Assembly (NCBI RefSeq): GCF_001907675.1
Contig: NZ_MPNT01000045.1
Coordinates: forward strand, 1-39,110
Direction of reading: 5' to 3'
DNA: 39,110 nt
Source: Mycobacterium paraffinicum
GTDB lineage: Bacteria; Actinomycetota; Actinomycetes; Mycobacteriales; Mycobacteriaceae
The position numbers and the translations under genes were made by a program. How positions within the stretch are numbered: position 1 is the first letter of the stretch; each line of letters opens with the position of its first letter. Shown one piece after another: positions 30,752-38,978 of this stretch. Below the pieces are notes generated by a model. It ran no database searches. It had not been told where the DNA came from and worked only from the letters and a program-made list of their open reading frames with translations.

Positions 30752-32926
30752 ATGACAACAATAGCCGACGCGGCTACGAACAACCACGGCGAAACGCCGC
30801 GACCTGATTTACGGGTTGTCGGTGAGCAGTTCGGATCGGATCATTTCGTCGCGTGGGCGTTAGCATGGCGCAAAGCTGGATACCCGCCGTTAATTCTGGG
30901 TGGCGATAACGGTAAAAAGCTGCTCGTCAAACACATCACCGGCTACTCGCCGAACGATGCCATTGTGGCGGAAATCCGTTCGTGGCCAGGGCTATTTAAA
31001 AAACAAAATAGCGTCAATCTTGGTATCCGCTGCCCGTTGGGCGTGGTCGGCATCGACGTTGACGCCTACGACGGCAAGCGCGGCCTAACCACCCTCGCCG
31101 AGTGCGAAGCCAAGTGGGGAGCATTGCCACCGCCCTACATGACCACGGCGCGCGACGACGGCTCGGGCATCCGCTGGTATCGGGTGCCGGTCGGCTGGAC
31201 AGGTCATGACCCGAAGGCGGGCGACGACACCGATGGGCATATCGAGCTGATTCAACGTCACCACCGCTATGCGGTCGTGCCGCCCTCCGAACACGCGAGC
31301 GGATCGGATTACCGGCTGTACGGCCCTGATGGCAACGAAATCGCCCCTGGCATACTGCCGCCACCGTCTGAGCTGCCCGAGCTGCCGCAACGCTGGCTTG
31401 ACGGGCTGACCAGTCCCACCAGGGCGCAAGGGGGGCGCATCGCTGCCGCTGATGTTGACCGATGGCTAGACGAGTGGACCGCCAACGACTACCCAAGCTA
31501 TTTGACGCAGGTAACAAAACGTCTACAAGGCGAATTGGATAACGGAGCCGACCGGCACAAGGCGATGTTTTCGGCGCTGTGTTGGGCGTTCAAAGAAGCG
31601 CGTGCAGGAGGTTACTGCGCTCGCGCAGCTCACGATGAGCTTAAAGCGCAGTGGGACAAGATGATTCGTGATCCTGACGACGGTCGTCACGATGAAGCCG
31701 AGTTTGATCGTATGGTGCGCGACGGGATCAACGCAGCCGAGGCTGACGATCATGCAAAACGCTGGTTGCGAATGCACCGCAACTATGGCGAAGACACCCG
31801 CGATAACTCTGATGTAAAGGGCTTGTTGGACCGGGTGAAAACCGAGAGCCAAAGCGCAGGTGGTCAACCACCACGGTTTGTCGGCGTGACTGCTGCCGAA
31901 CTGGCTGCGCCGGTCACACCGATGCGCTGGCTGGTTCGTGGCGTGTGGCCGCAACGGTCGGCCGGTGTGCTGGCCGGTGAGAAAAAGACGTTCAAAACTT
32001 GGAACCTGCAAGCGATGGCGATAGCTGTCGCGGCCGGTGTGCCGTTTCTAGGCCAGTTTGACGTTAGTGACGCGAAACCCGTTCTGTATCTGTGTGGTGA
32101 AGGTGGCCGAGACGCTTTCGCCAACCGTCACCAGGTGATCGCGGCACGCTACGGCATCACGCTAGACGACCTGGCTGGTTTGCCTTTTATCGCTGAATTT
32201 GACACCGACCAATTAGATAATGCAGACCTGATCAACGGCATTAAACGCCATCTAGACAATCTGCAACCCGCGCTGGTGGTCCTCGATCCGCTCTACGCAT
32301 ACCATCCGGCCAACGTAGAAGCATCGAATCTGTATGCGCGGGGTCCGATGCTGGCGAAGTTGCGTGAATTAATCGAAAATCACGCCGCCTTGGCAATCGG
32401 TGATCACTTCAAGAAGAGCACAAGCGATGCTTTTGATTTGGACAATATTTCTATGGCCGGTGTCGCGCAGTGGGCCGACACATGGGTTTTGCAGCGACAC
32501 AGAGCCGACCCAAATCTCATTAAAAATGACTATCAGCTAGAAGTTGAATTTTCTACTCGTCGTGGTGGCGGTTGGCGTTGGGAAATAGATTGGCATCTAG
32601 ACCGTGATGATACCGACCCCGACGTGGTGGCCTGGAAATCGTGCAATTGGAAAGTCAATCCGCCAGCCAATACTAACGCAAATACGCCGGAACGTGACTT
32701 AGAGTTAAGAATTGCTCGTAAAGTTTACGATTCGCCGTGGACCATGACCCGCGATGATTTACATATGGTCGTCGGTGGACGAAAACAACCGCTATTCGCT
32801 GCTGTGAAGCGATTACTCGACAAATTAGAACTAGGAGAACGAAAGCCAAATAAGGGTAGGGCGATGCTACTTGGCCCCGGCAAACTTGTTGCGCCTGTAG
32901 TGAGTAGTTCGGCGGTGACACCGTAA
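30752..32926 (+). CDS. Primase-polymerase / RepA-like helicase
   Basis: A 724-aa replication protein. Residues about 20-230 form a bifunctional primase-polymerase (prim-pol) domain: GIDVDAYDGK near residue 100 gives the DxD metal pair, and GIRWYRVP and HRYAVVPPS supply later motifs. Residues about 380-640 are a RepA/AAA_25-type ATPase. The Walker A is unusual, GVLAGEKKTFKTW near residue 406, and the Walker B is LVVLDPLYAYHP near residue 508. A GDHFKKS sensor follows. The tail has a winged-helix-like stretch (SPWTMTRDDLHMVVGGR). It probably primes and unwinds the element's origin, which lies immediately downstream. Confidence 0.88.
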   Translation: MTTIADAATNNHGETPRPDLRVVGEQFGSDHFVAWALAWRKAGYPPLILGGDNGKKLLVKHITGYSPNDAIVAEIRSWPGLFKKQNSVNLGIRCPLGVVGIDVDAYDGKRGLTTLAECEAKWGALPPPYMTTARDDGSGIRWYRVPVGWTGHDPKAGDDTDGHIELIQRHHRYAVVPPSEHASGSDYRLYGPDGNEIAPGILPPPSELPELPQRWLDGLTSPTRAQGGRIAAADVDRWLDEWTANDYPSYLTQVTKRLQGELDNGADRHKAMFSALCWAFKEARAGGYCARAAHDELKAQWDKMIRDPDDGRHDEAEFDRMVRDGINAAEADDHAKRWLRMHRNYGEDTRDNSDVKGLLDRVKTESQSAGGQPPRFVGVTAAELAAPVTPMRWLVRGVWPQRSAGVLAGEKKTFKTWNLQAMAIAVAAGVPFLGQFDVSDAKPVLYLCGEGGRDAFANRHQVIAARYGITLDDLAGLPFIAEFDTDQLDNADLINGIKRHLDNLQPALVVLDPLYAYHPANVEASNLYARGPMLAKLRELIENHAALAIGDHFKKSTSDAFDLDNISMAGVAQWADTWVLQRHRADPNLIKNDYQLEVEFSTRRGGGWRWEIDWHLDRDDTDPDVVAWKSCNWKVNPPANTNANTPERDLELRIARKVYDSPWTMTRDDLHMVVGGRKQPLFAAVKRLLDKLELGERKPNKGRAMLLGPGKLVAPVVSSSAVTP

Positions 32927-32951
32927 TCTCGCCAGTTCTGGGTGTCTGGGC

Positions 32952-33194
32952 GGTTCCCGCGACCGGGAACTTGGGGAACTATAGACTTGTTCTCGCTGGT
33001 GGAGCGGTTCCCGAGGTTGGGAACCTGGGGAACTTCGCCAGTGGGAACTACCGCAGAGGGAGCGTCAGCGACCCTCTGCGGTTCCCAGGTTCCCTCTCTA
33101 TAGGGGAACCGGAACCGGGAACCTCTGCAAAAATTACGTTGACCTGCGGATATAGTCATTTCATACTTTTGGTCGGTTCCCAAGGTTGGGAACC
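32952..33194. repeat. Iteron array, putative replication origin
   Basis: GGTTCCC-N6-GGGAACC dyads occur at 33006-33025 and 33175-33194, with a near-perfect one at 32952-32971. A 29-bp composite unit recurs at 32952-32980 and 33006-33034. Further half-sites are at 33043-33048, 33080-33086, 33088-33094, 33104-33110 and 33117-33123. A 10-bp stem (CCGCAGAGGG, 33051-33060, with 33072-33081) lies inside. Positions 33124-33174 between iteron groups are AT-rich, as for an unwinding element. It starts 25 bp after the replication gene, as in SaPI origins. I see no gene in 32927-33238. Confidence 0.8.
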
Positions 33195-33238
33195 TGTGGT
33201 GAATCGCTCGCTAGCAAACACTCGAAAGGGCAAATGTA

Positions 33239-33424
33239 ATGAACGGTAGTCATTGTGTAGCGCTGCACTGTGAAAGACCAGTCGACCTAACGCAAGAGAA
33301 AAAGGTCTGCGCTCAACATGCAGCCGGTGACAAATTAATGAAAGATGTTGAACGGGCTGTTCGCGAATTCATGAAGAACATACCACTGCAAGAATCCGAA
33401 TACATCACCGAAGCGTGGCATTGA
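33239..33424 (+). CDS. Small Cys/His protein downstream of the origin
   Basis: A 61-aa protein with a CGAAAGGGC ribosome-binding site. HCVALHCERPVDL followed by KVCAQH gives a His/Cys set of zinc-ribbon size in the first 30 residues. The second half is a charged helix (DKLMKDVERAVREFMKN). Small zinc-containing proteins of this kind are common in actinobacteriophages. No specific function. Confidence 0.65.
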   Translation: MNGSHCVALHCERPVDLTQEKKVCAQHAAGDKLMKDVERAVREFMKNIPLQESEYITEAWH

Positions 33425-33443
33425 CAGGTTTTATCTAGTTCTC

Positions 33444-33956
33444 TTATCGACGTGGTATTGCAATTGCAATGACCATTGCAGCTAGAGCTGTGATCGCGGT
33501 AATGATCGTCGGCAGTAGATCTGCCTGCGAAGCGTGTCCCGTGTTAGTGCCGGGAGGGGCGAAGATGATGACGCTGATGACGCCAATGACGCCGACAATT
33601 AGTGGGAAAACAGCCCGCGTAAACCATACATAGCGCTCCGATAGTTTTACCTCTGCGTCGGCTTTTCGTTCTGATTCCGAGGTTGGCGCAGGTACATGCC
33701 CCGGTTCCTTACGTCGGATCTCGGCTAATGCGATTGCAATTGAATGTTCTAGCGTGTCGTATCCTGAAATATTATCGGGCCATTCCTTGCGGATTTGGAC
33801 GAGTATGTCCAAACGCTCATAGACCGATTTTCTTGCATTTCGCCATGTCACCAATCCGGTGATAAATGCACCGACCACGACGCCAATGGGGCCTAAAAAC
33901 GAATTCCACCACGCGCTTGTGCAGGTGCTTGGCGCGTCGGCCAGCAGAGTCAGCAT
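33444..33956 (-). CDS. Membrane protein beside the integrase
   Basis: A 170-aa protein with three hydrophobic segments: LGPIGVVVGAFITGLVTW (about residues 21-38), VFPLIVGVIGVISVIIFA, and a C-terminal IITAITALAAMVIAIAI. A cytoplasmic charged linker (about 40-105) lies between the first and second. Transcription follows the integrase, with 31 bp between the genes. It would be expressed in the integrated state together with Int, as superinfection-exclusion or host-modifying membrane proteins often are; that role is only inferred. Confidence 0.7.
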   Translation of the reverse strand: MLTLLADAPSTCTSAWWNSFLGPIGVVVGAFITGLVTWRNARKSVYERLDILVQIRKEWPDNISGYDTLEHSIAIALAEIRRKEPGHVPAPTSESERKADAEVKLSERYVWFTRAVFPLIVGVIGVISVIIFAPPGTNTGHASQADLLPTIITAITALAAMVIAIAIPRR

Positions 33957-33987
33957 GCGCCGATCTTGCCAGACTCACGCTGTTGCG

Positions 33988-35220
33988 CTAGCTCGGTTCG
34001 GGCGACTTCGGTTCGATCTTGTGCGTTGCCAGTTCGGACAGGGCGTCGGCTATCGCTACGTCGCGACCGCTCACCATGCCCTGATAACGCAGGCTGGCGC
34101 TCTGTGTGGTGTGCCCGAGTCGAGCCATCGTCTCGACCAGATTGCCCACACGCGCGGTCTGGTGACCGGCGAAGTGACGCATATCGTGCAAACGCATCTG
34201 CGACACGTTGGCAGCCTCGCACGCATCACGAAATGCATCACGCACAACGCGATCCGACACATGGCATCCGTTACGAACTGGTTTAAACAACAACGCATTT
34301 GGGTCAGGGTCAACGTACTGTTGCAAATGCTGATCTATTGCCGCTCTGATGTGCGGTGGTATCGGTACCTTGCGCGTCTTGCCTGATTTGGGTGGTCCAA
34401 CGTGGCAGCGTTCGCCGTTGCCGTCATTGCGATGAGTCACGCCTCGCTCAACGGCGACAATGCCCGGTTCTGCGCTGCCGTTGGTCCCTACATAACGAAT
34501 ATCGCTGCGGCGCAACTCGGTTACTTCACCGAACCGCAAGCCGCACCACGCCGAGATGAGCACTAGCGCTTTGAACTTGGCCTCGATCTTGTCCGCGATG
34601 ACTGCCATTTCGCTGATGCTGGGCACTACTGCATCACGCTTGCCTTTGACCACCGTTGCACCGTGGATCATGCAGGGATTGCTTGGTAGCAGTTCATCAG
34701 CCACAGCCGTCTTGCAAATCGAGTTGAGCAGCGTGTAAGCGTTGGCCCGCGTCTTTTGCTTGGTTGGGTTCATGCTGCCGAACCATGACCGAACCATGGC
34801 CGGACGCAGGTTGCTTACCATGACCGAACCGAGCTTTGGCCCGATGTCGCTTTTCAGGATGCGTTGGTAGTCGATGCGCGTGCGCGGAGCAAGCTTGCGC
34901 TCAGTGATCCATTTCTCACCGTATTCGGCAAGTGTCATCTGCGATTTGAATGATTCATCGGCGGCAACGTCGCGTTGTTCTGGGCTCATCCAATCCAGCC
35001 GCACGGCTGTCCTGTCAGCCGGAACAGACTTCAATGCCTTCTTTGCCTCTTGGATTGCGCGGCGCTCATCGGTCAACCACTCTTCGGCGTCTATTTTGTG
35101 CTCGAATGTCGTCGGCGCGAAGTGCCGTACGTTGTCAGGGCCGATATAGCTTGCCTGGTAGCGACCGCTAGAGCGTTTTCTAATCCATCCCCACCCGCGA
35201 CGGTTTTTGGTGCCGCTCAT
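33988..35220 (-). CDS. int: Tyrosine integrase
   Basis: A 410-aa site-specific recombinase when started at 35220. Residues 1-50 form the arm-binding domain (GWGWIRKRSSGRYQASYIGPD). Residues about 95-175 are the SAM-like core-binding domain. The catalytic domain has R229 in CGLRFGEV, a Lys near 281 (GKTRKV), H345 and R348 in HDMRHFAG, H370 in LGHTT, and nucleophile Y379 in ASLRYQ. All catalytic residues are present. The ATG overlaps the upstream stop in an ATGA. It drives integration at tRNA-Val(CAC), 489 bp from attR. Confidence 0.95.
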   Translation of the reverse strand: MSGTKNRRGWGWIRKRSSGRYQASYIGPDNVRHFAPTTFEHKIDAEEWLTDERRAIQEAKKALKSVPADRTAVRLDWMSPEQRDVAADESFKSQMTLAEYGEKWITERKLAPRTRIDYQRILKSDIGPKLGSVMVSNLRPAMVRSWFGSMNPTKQKTRANAYTLLNSICKTAVADELLPSNPCMIHGATVVKGKRDAVVPSISEMAVIADKIEAKFKALVLISAWCGLRFGEVTELRRSDIRYVGTNGSAEPGIVAVERGVTHRNDGNGERCHVGPPKSGKTRKVPIPPHIRAAIDQHLQQYVDPDPNALLFKPVRNGCHVSDRVVRDAFRDACEAANVSQMRLHDMRHFAGHQTARVGNLVETMARLGHTTQSASLRYQGMVSGRDVAIADALSELATHKIEPKSPEPS

Positions 35221-35480
35221 CGCAATATCCCCACCTTGCGGAGCTGAACGCGCTTGCTCATCACCGATTCGTATGAACGGCGAGTTAGGCAAGCCATCTC
35301 TTTAAGCGAGATATCCTCCCGAACGAGCACATTAATTTCATGTTCAGAGTAGGGGCCTCTGTTGGGGTTTTCGACAAGCTTTTTCAGTCGGTCGCGGCGT
35401 CGTCTGTTCATGCGCGAGAGGTAAGCCCGATTTCGCTCATAGTAGTCACGCCGCTGCTCACGTCGGTTCGCGTCGTTCAT
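35217..35480 (-). CDS. Small DNA-binding protein coupled to int
   Basis: An 87-aa basic protein when started at 35480, which has GAGAGG about 11 bp upstream; an ATG at 35510 would add ten residues but lacks a good site. The N-terminal half is Arg-rich (RREQRRDYYERNRAYLSRMNRRRRDRLK). The C-terminal half is a homeodomain/SANT-like helix-turn-helix (SEHEINVLVREDISLKEMAC, then TRRSYESVMSKRVQLRKVG). Its stop overlaps the int start. It could be a directionality factor or a regulator of int. Confidence 0.7.
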   Translation of the reverse strand: MNDANRREQRRDYYERNRAYLSRMNRRRRDRLKKLVENPNRGPYSEHEINVLVREDISLKEMACLTRRSYESVMSKRVQLRKVGILR

Positions 35481-35574
35481 ATCGCTTTGAAATCCTCTCG
35501 CTTCAAACATAAACCTGTCGTGTTTGCTGAATTCCCAGCTTGTCTAAGCCGCTGACCAGCAGGTTTGCGCAGTC

Positions 35575-35695
35575 GGGCTATCTGTGGGCTATACAAAGCA
35601 GCCAATTGTGGGTATGCGTGGTTGTCTGTGGGTACTAGTCTATCAGCGAAAGATGTTGGGGGACAGGGGATAAGCCAGGTCAGCGGGCTATCCGC
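35575..35695 (+). repeat. Right arm-type repeats
   Basis: GGGCTATCTGTGGGCTAT (35575-35592) is identical to 24157-24174. GGGCTATCCGC at 35685-35695 matches the end of the left site. Related GGGTATG and GGGTACT units lie between them (around 35610-35636). They occupy the gap between the small coupled gene and attR, where no gene is seen, and are likely integrase and Xis binding sites as well as the int promoter. Confidence 0.7.
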
Positions 35696-35708
35696 TCGGC
35701 AAACAAAT

Positions 35709-35733
35709 CTGGTTCGATCCCAGCCGGGACCAC
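35709..35733. repeat. attR core
   Basis: The second copy of the 25-bp tRNA-Val 3' end sequence. Only the T-arm/acceptor part is present, not a tRNA. Host DNA resumes at 35734; 35734-35924 contains no gene I can identify. Confidence 0.93.
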
Positions 35734-35924
35734 CCTGTTGACCTGCACGAACGCGGCTTATGGGTTTTGTCCGGTGAAGGTCGTATCGCCGGTGCTCGCA
35801 GCCGGATTTGGCACAGGTTTGGTACACCCACGATCCTTGGCGTGCAAGACAATCCGTTGCCTCGGCGAGGCCTTGCCCGCGCGGCGGCAGCCGATCCGCC
35901 TCGCCAAGACGCCGACGCACACCA

Positions 35925-36029
35925 CTATCGGGATTCGATCACCGAGACCGTGTTGTCGCCGCCGTTGGCGACGTAGACGGTATGGCTGGCCGGATCGGCC
36001 GCCACCCCGCCCGGGTCACTTCGACGCAT
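35925..36029 (-). pseudogene. Detached propeller-blade fragment
   Basis: A 34-codon frame whose ATG shares a base with the stop of the upstream propeller gene (TGATG). The sequence GVAADPASHTVYVANGGDNT followed by VSVIESR is one YVTN-type beta-propeller blade. Alone it cannot fold as a propeller. It is probably the former C-terminal blade of the neighbouring protein, separated by a frameshift, or an end remnant from rearrangement near attB. Confidence 0.6.
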
Positions 36030-37684
36030 CAGCCCGCCGCCAGCTTCACCACCTCGGCGTTATCGCGGTCGGTGACGTAGACGGCGCCCGACGCGTCCAC
36101 CGCCACCGCCCAGGGCTCGCCGAGGCCGGCGAACGGCAGCACGGTTTGGGTCTTCGAGCCGGCCGCGAGCTTCACGACCCGTTTGTTGGCGGTGTCGGCG
36201 ACGTAGACGGCACCCGCCGTGTCCACCGCGACGCCGTGCGGGCCGTCGACTCGGCTGAGGCCGGTGAACGGCAGGACAGTTGGCGTGTTCGACCCGGCCG
36301 CCAGCTTCAGGACCTTGTCGAAGTCGACGACGTAGACATTGCCGGCGGTGTCCACGGCAACCGCCCAAGGGTCGCCAAGGCCGGTGAACGGCAGGACAGT
36401 TGGCGTGTTGGACCCCGCGGCCAACTTCAGCACCCGATGGTTGCGGTAGTCGGTGGCGAATACAGCGCCCGCGGTGTCGACCGCAACAGCCCGGGGGGCG
36501 ACGCCGGAAAACGGCAGCACGGTCTGGGTATTGGAGTCTGGCGCCAATTTCAACACTCGATTGGTTTTGTTGTCGACGACATACGTGTTGCCGGCGGTGT
36601 CGACCGCCACGCTCTCGGGGAAGCCGAGGTCGGTGAATCGCAGCTCGGTTTGGGTGTTGGACCCGGCAGCCAGCTTGATCACCCCGTTGCGGTGGTCGCG
36701 CGACGTGTTGTTGACGACATAGACGTTGCCGGCGCTGTCCACCGCCACGGCCCAGGGATCGTCGAGGCCGGTGAACGGCAGCACCGTCTGTCGGCACGCC
36801 GGCGGCGCCGTTGACTGCGCCGACGAGAGCTTCACGACCCTGTTGTTCTGGGCGTCGACCACATACACACTTCCGGCGGTGTCGACCGCCGCACCTTCGG
36901 GGCCGGTGAGGCCGGTGAACGGCAGCGCCGTCTGGGTGCACGATCCGGCCGCCAACGTCACCACGGCGTTGTCGAAATAGTCTGTGACAGAAACCCTTCC
37001 GGCGGTGTCCACCGCCACCCCGATGGGGCCTTGGAGGCCGTCGAATGGCAGTACGGCCTGGGTGGTCGCCCCGGCCGGCAGCTTCACCACCCGCTTGCGG
37101 CCGAAGTCGGCGACGTAGACGGTGCCGGCGCCGTCCACCGCGACACCGCGGGGGAGGCCGAGGTTGGTGAATGGCAGCACCGTCTGGGTGGTCGACCCGG
37201 CGGCCAACTTGACCACCCGAGCATTGAGGTAGTCGGCGACGTAAACGGCGCCGGCCGCATCCACTGCCACGCCATCCGGGCCGTTGAGACCCGTGAACGG
37301 CAGCACCGTCTGGGTGTTGGACCCGGCCGGCAGCTTCACCACCCGGTTGTTGTGGTCATCAGTGACGTAGACGGCGCCGGCGTGGTCCACCGCCACGCTG
37401 TCGGGGTAGTTGAGCCCGGTGAACGGCAGCACCGTCGGGCTGCTCGACCCGGGGGCCAACTTCAGCACTCGTTTGTTGCCGCTGTCGGCGACATACACTG
37501 TGCCGTTGGTATCCACCGCGACGCCGGCGGGGTGGTTAAGACCGCCCAGCGGCAGCACGGTTTGTTGGGGCGCCGGCGTCGACCGCGGCGCCGAGTGGCA
37601 CGCTGCGACGCCGATGACGGCCACGGCGAGGGCGACGATCGTGGCGTTTCGGCGTTGCCGCCACGGCCGCTGGTGTGGTCGCAC
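36029..37684 (-). CDS. Lipoprotein with twelve NHL repeats
   Basis: A 551-aa protein starting at a GTG one base after the upstream stop. The N-terminal signal IVALAVAVIGVAAC carries lipobox VAAC. About twelve repeats of the type GVAVDTAGAVYVADxxNxRVVKL follow, each joined by LAAGSNTQTVLPFTGL, enough for two six-bladed NHL beta-propellers. The repeats resemble the sensor domain of mycobacterial PknD, but no kinase domain is present. A ligand-binding or protein-docking role at the outer face of the membrane is likely. It is second in an operon with another propeller lipoprotein. Its C-terminus may be truncated (see the fragment downstream). Confidence 0.85.
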   Translation of the reverse strand: MRPHQRPWRQRRNATIVALAVAVIGVAACHSAPRSTPAPQQTVLPLGGLNHPAGVAVDTNGTVYVADSGNKRVLKLAPGSSSPTVLPFTGLNYPDSVAVDHAGAVYVTDDHNNRVVKLPAGSNTQTVLPFTGLNGPDGVAVDAAGAVYVADYLNARVVKLAAGSTTQTVLPFTNLGLPRGVAVDGAGTVYVADFGRKRVVKLPAGATTQAVLPFDGLQGPIGVAVDTAGRVSVTDYFDNAVVTLAAGSCTQTALPFTGLTGPEGAAVDTAGSVYVVDAQNNRVVKLSSAQSTAPPACRQTVLPFTGLDDPWAVAVDSAGNVYVVNNTSRDHRNGVIKLAAGSNTQTELRFTDLGFPESVAVDTAGNTYVVDNKTNRVLKLAPDSNTQTVLPFSGVAPRAVAVDTAGAVFATDYRNHRVLKLAAGSNTPTVLPFTGLGDPWAVAVDTAGNVYVVDFDKVLKLAAGSNTPTVLPFTGLSRVDGPHGVAVDTAGAVYVADTANKRVVKLAAGSKTQTVLPFAGLGEPWAVAVDASGAVYVTDRDNAEVVKLAAG

Positions 37685-37685
37685 G

Positions 37686-38978
37686 CTAGTTGTCGCCCGG
37701 GTGAGGCACCGCGCTGATGACCGCGCCGCCGGTGAGCGGCGATCCCAGCAGAACGTTGGTGGTGCCGGCGGCGGGGTCGTACTCGAGCAGCGACTGGGCG
37801 GGTCCGCAACCGGCGACCGTGGCTTTGAGGGCGAGGTTCCCGCCGTGGACGCCGATCACGTAGATGCTGTGACTCGGATCGACGTTGGGCACCGACACCC
37901 GGGACACCGTGCCGTCGGGGTTGAGCTTGCCGAGGTGGATGGCGCCGCATCCGCCCGCGTACTGGACATAGGTGCCGCCCGGCAGTTGCCATGCGCTTAT
38001 GTCGCCGTTGTCGTATGAGGCCGGATCCGTTGTCGCCGCGGTCAGCGCGGTCGCTGCTGAACCGTCGATGGGCACCAGCCAGAGCCGTGCCCGCTGATTT
38101 GCGACCGTGCAGTTGGCGAGGACGGTTTTCGCGCCGGCGTCCCACCATCGCACCGGTGAGCAGCTTCCTGCCGTAGCGGCCAGCTCCTTGCCGACTGTTC
38201 CGTCGTTGCCCATCACCGCAAGGCCGGAGGCGGTACCCAGCACCAGCTGCGTGCCGTCCGGGGTTGAGAGGTACCGACCGTCGAAGGCGCTCGCGAGCCT
38301 GTCGGTCGGATAGGTCAGCTGCGGATTGCCGGCCAGGTCGACCCGCACCAGCTTTTTGTCCACTGCCAGCAGCAGCGCCTTGCCGTCGGGACGCGTGAAG
38401 CGAGGGACGACAAACGAGCCGTCAACGGTGAACGTGGTGCGGTTGCCGTTGTGCAGGTCGAGCTCGGTGATCACCGTCGATTTTCCGGGGCCCGCGGAGG
38501 CCCAAACGGCGTGTCCGCCGTCGCGCGACCATTCGACCCCATGGGGTGCAGCGTTCGGCGGGAAGGTGGTGATCGCGTAGCGACCGCCCGCCGGGTCGAC
38601 GAGGTACAGGGTGACGGGGACCGTGTCGGGCGCCGGCGAGCCCGCGGGCGGCGGCACGCCGGGAGGCACGCTCACGGCCGGGCTCCATGTGGCGAGCATC
38701 CAGCCCGGACCGACTTGCGACCAGGGCACGTCGCCGATCGATTTCTCGACACCATGGGCCGCCATCTCTGCAGCCGCGGTGGGCACGGATGTCGTGGGAT
38801 TGCCAGGCGCGTGGTGCGATGCGGTCGCATCGTTCGACGAGCACCCCGCTGCCAGAACCGCGGCCAGCGCGACGAGGCCCGCGCGCCGTCGCCATGTCCG
38901 CCCCGGGAGCGATGCACGGCCAGCACCGAACCCCGCGGCTTGGTGGCCACCGGTGGAGTGGCGCGAACTCGTGATCAT
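37686..38978 (-). CDS. TolB-like beta-propeller lipoprotein
   Basis: A 430-aa lipoprotein. The signal RAGLVALAAVLAAGC has lipobox AAGC and is preceded by a long basic N-terminus, so an internal start is possible. The mature protein has TolB/WD40-like blades, e.g. HGVEWSRDGGHAVWASAG, VPRFTRPDGKALLLAVDKK and RYLSTPDGTQLVLGT. Several cysteines (GSCSP, ANCTV, GGCGA, AGCGP) may form two disulfides. Its stop is one base before the GTG of the NHL lipoprotein, so the two are translationally coupled. Function unknown; a paired envelope complex is plausible. Confidence 0.82.
   Translation of the reverse strand: MITSSRHSTGGHQAAGFGAGRASLPGRTWRRRAGLVALAAVLAAGCSSNDATASHHAPGNPTTSVPTAAAEMAAHGVEKSIGDVPWSQVGPGWMLATWSPAVSVPPGVPPPAGSPAPDTVPVTLYLVDPAGGRYAITTFPPNAAPHGVEWSRDGGHAVWASAGPGKSTVITELDLHNGNRTTFTVDGSFVVPRFTRPDGKALLLAVDKKLVRVDLAGNPQLTYPTDRLASAFDGRYLSTPDGTQLVLGTASGLAVMGNDGTVGKELAATAGSCSPVRWWDAGAKTVLANCTVANQRARLWLVPIDGSAATALTAATTDPASYDNGDISAWQLPGGTYVQYAGGCGAIHLGKLNPDGTVSRVSVPNVDPSHSIYVIGVHGGNLALKATVAGCGPAQSLLEYDPAAGTTNVLLGSPLTGGAVISAVPHPGDN

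Larger units (their letters stand above)
24080..35733. mobile_element. Integrated phage-satellite-like element at tRNA-Val
   Basis: The element is about 11.65 kb, bounded by a 25-bp direct repeat. It encodes a tyrosine integrase and coupled small protein (right end, minus strand), an AlpA-like HTH protein (left end), a primase-polymerase/helicase with an adjacent iteron array, one major-capsid-like protein and several accessory genes. The GC content is visibly lower than in the host DNA (many AT-rich codons from 28400 to 33400). No terminase, portal, protease, tail or lysis gene is apparent, so it is not a complete prophage. The tRNA-Val target is, to my knowledge, the same kind of site used by phiRv2 of M. 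tuberculosis, and the neighbouring host genes agree. Confidence 0.9.

Noticed and set aside
32952..33194. Possible CRISPR array
   Set aside because: Repeats are short inverted half-sites with irregular spacing, no constant repeat/spacer length and no cas gene nearby.
32971..33249. Open frames on both strands through the region after the primase-helicase gene
   Set aside because: The sequence is made of inverted GGTTCCC/GGGAACC repeats; the frames translate those repeats and lack a ribosome-binding site.
35738..36814. 358-codon plus-strand frame to the right of attR
   Set aside because: Most of it is the complement of the NHL repeats; the periodic pattern in the product is the repeat read backwards.
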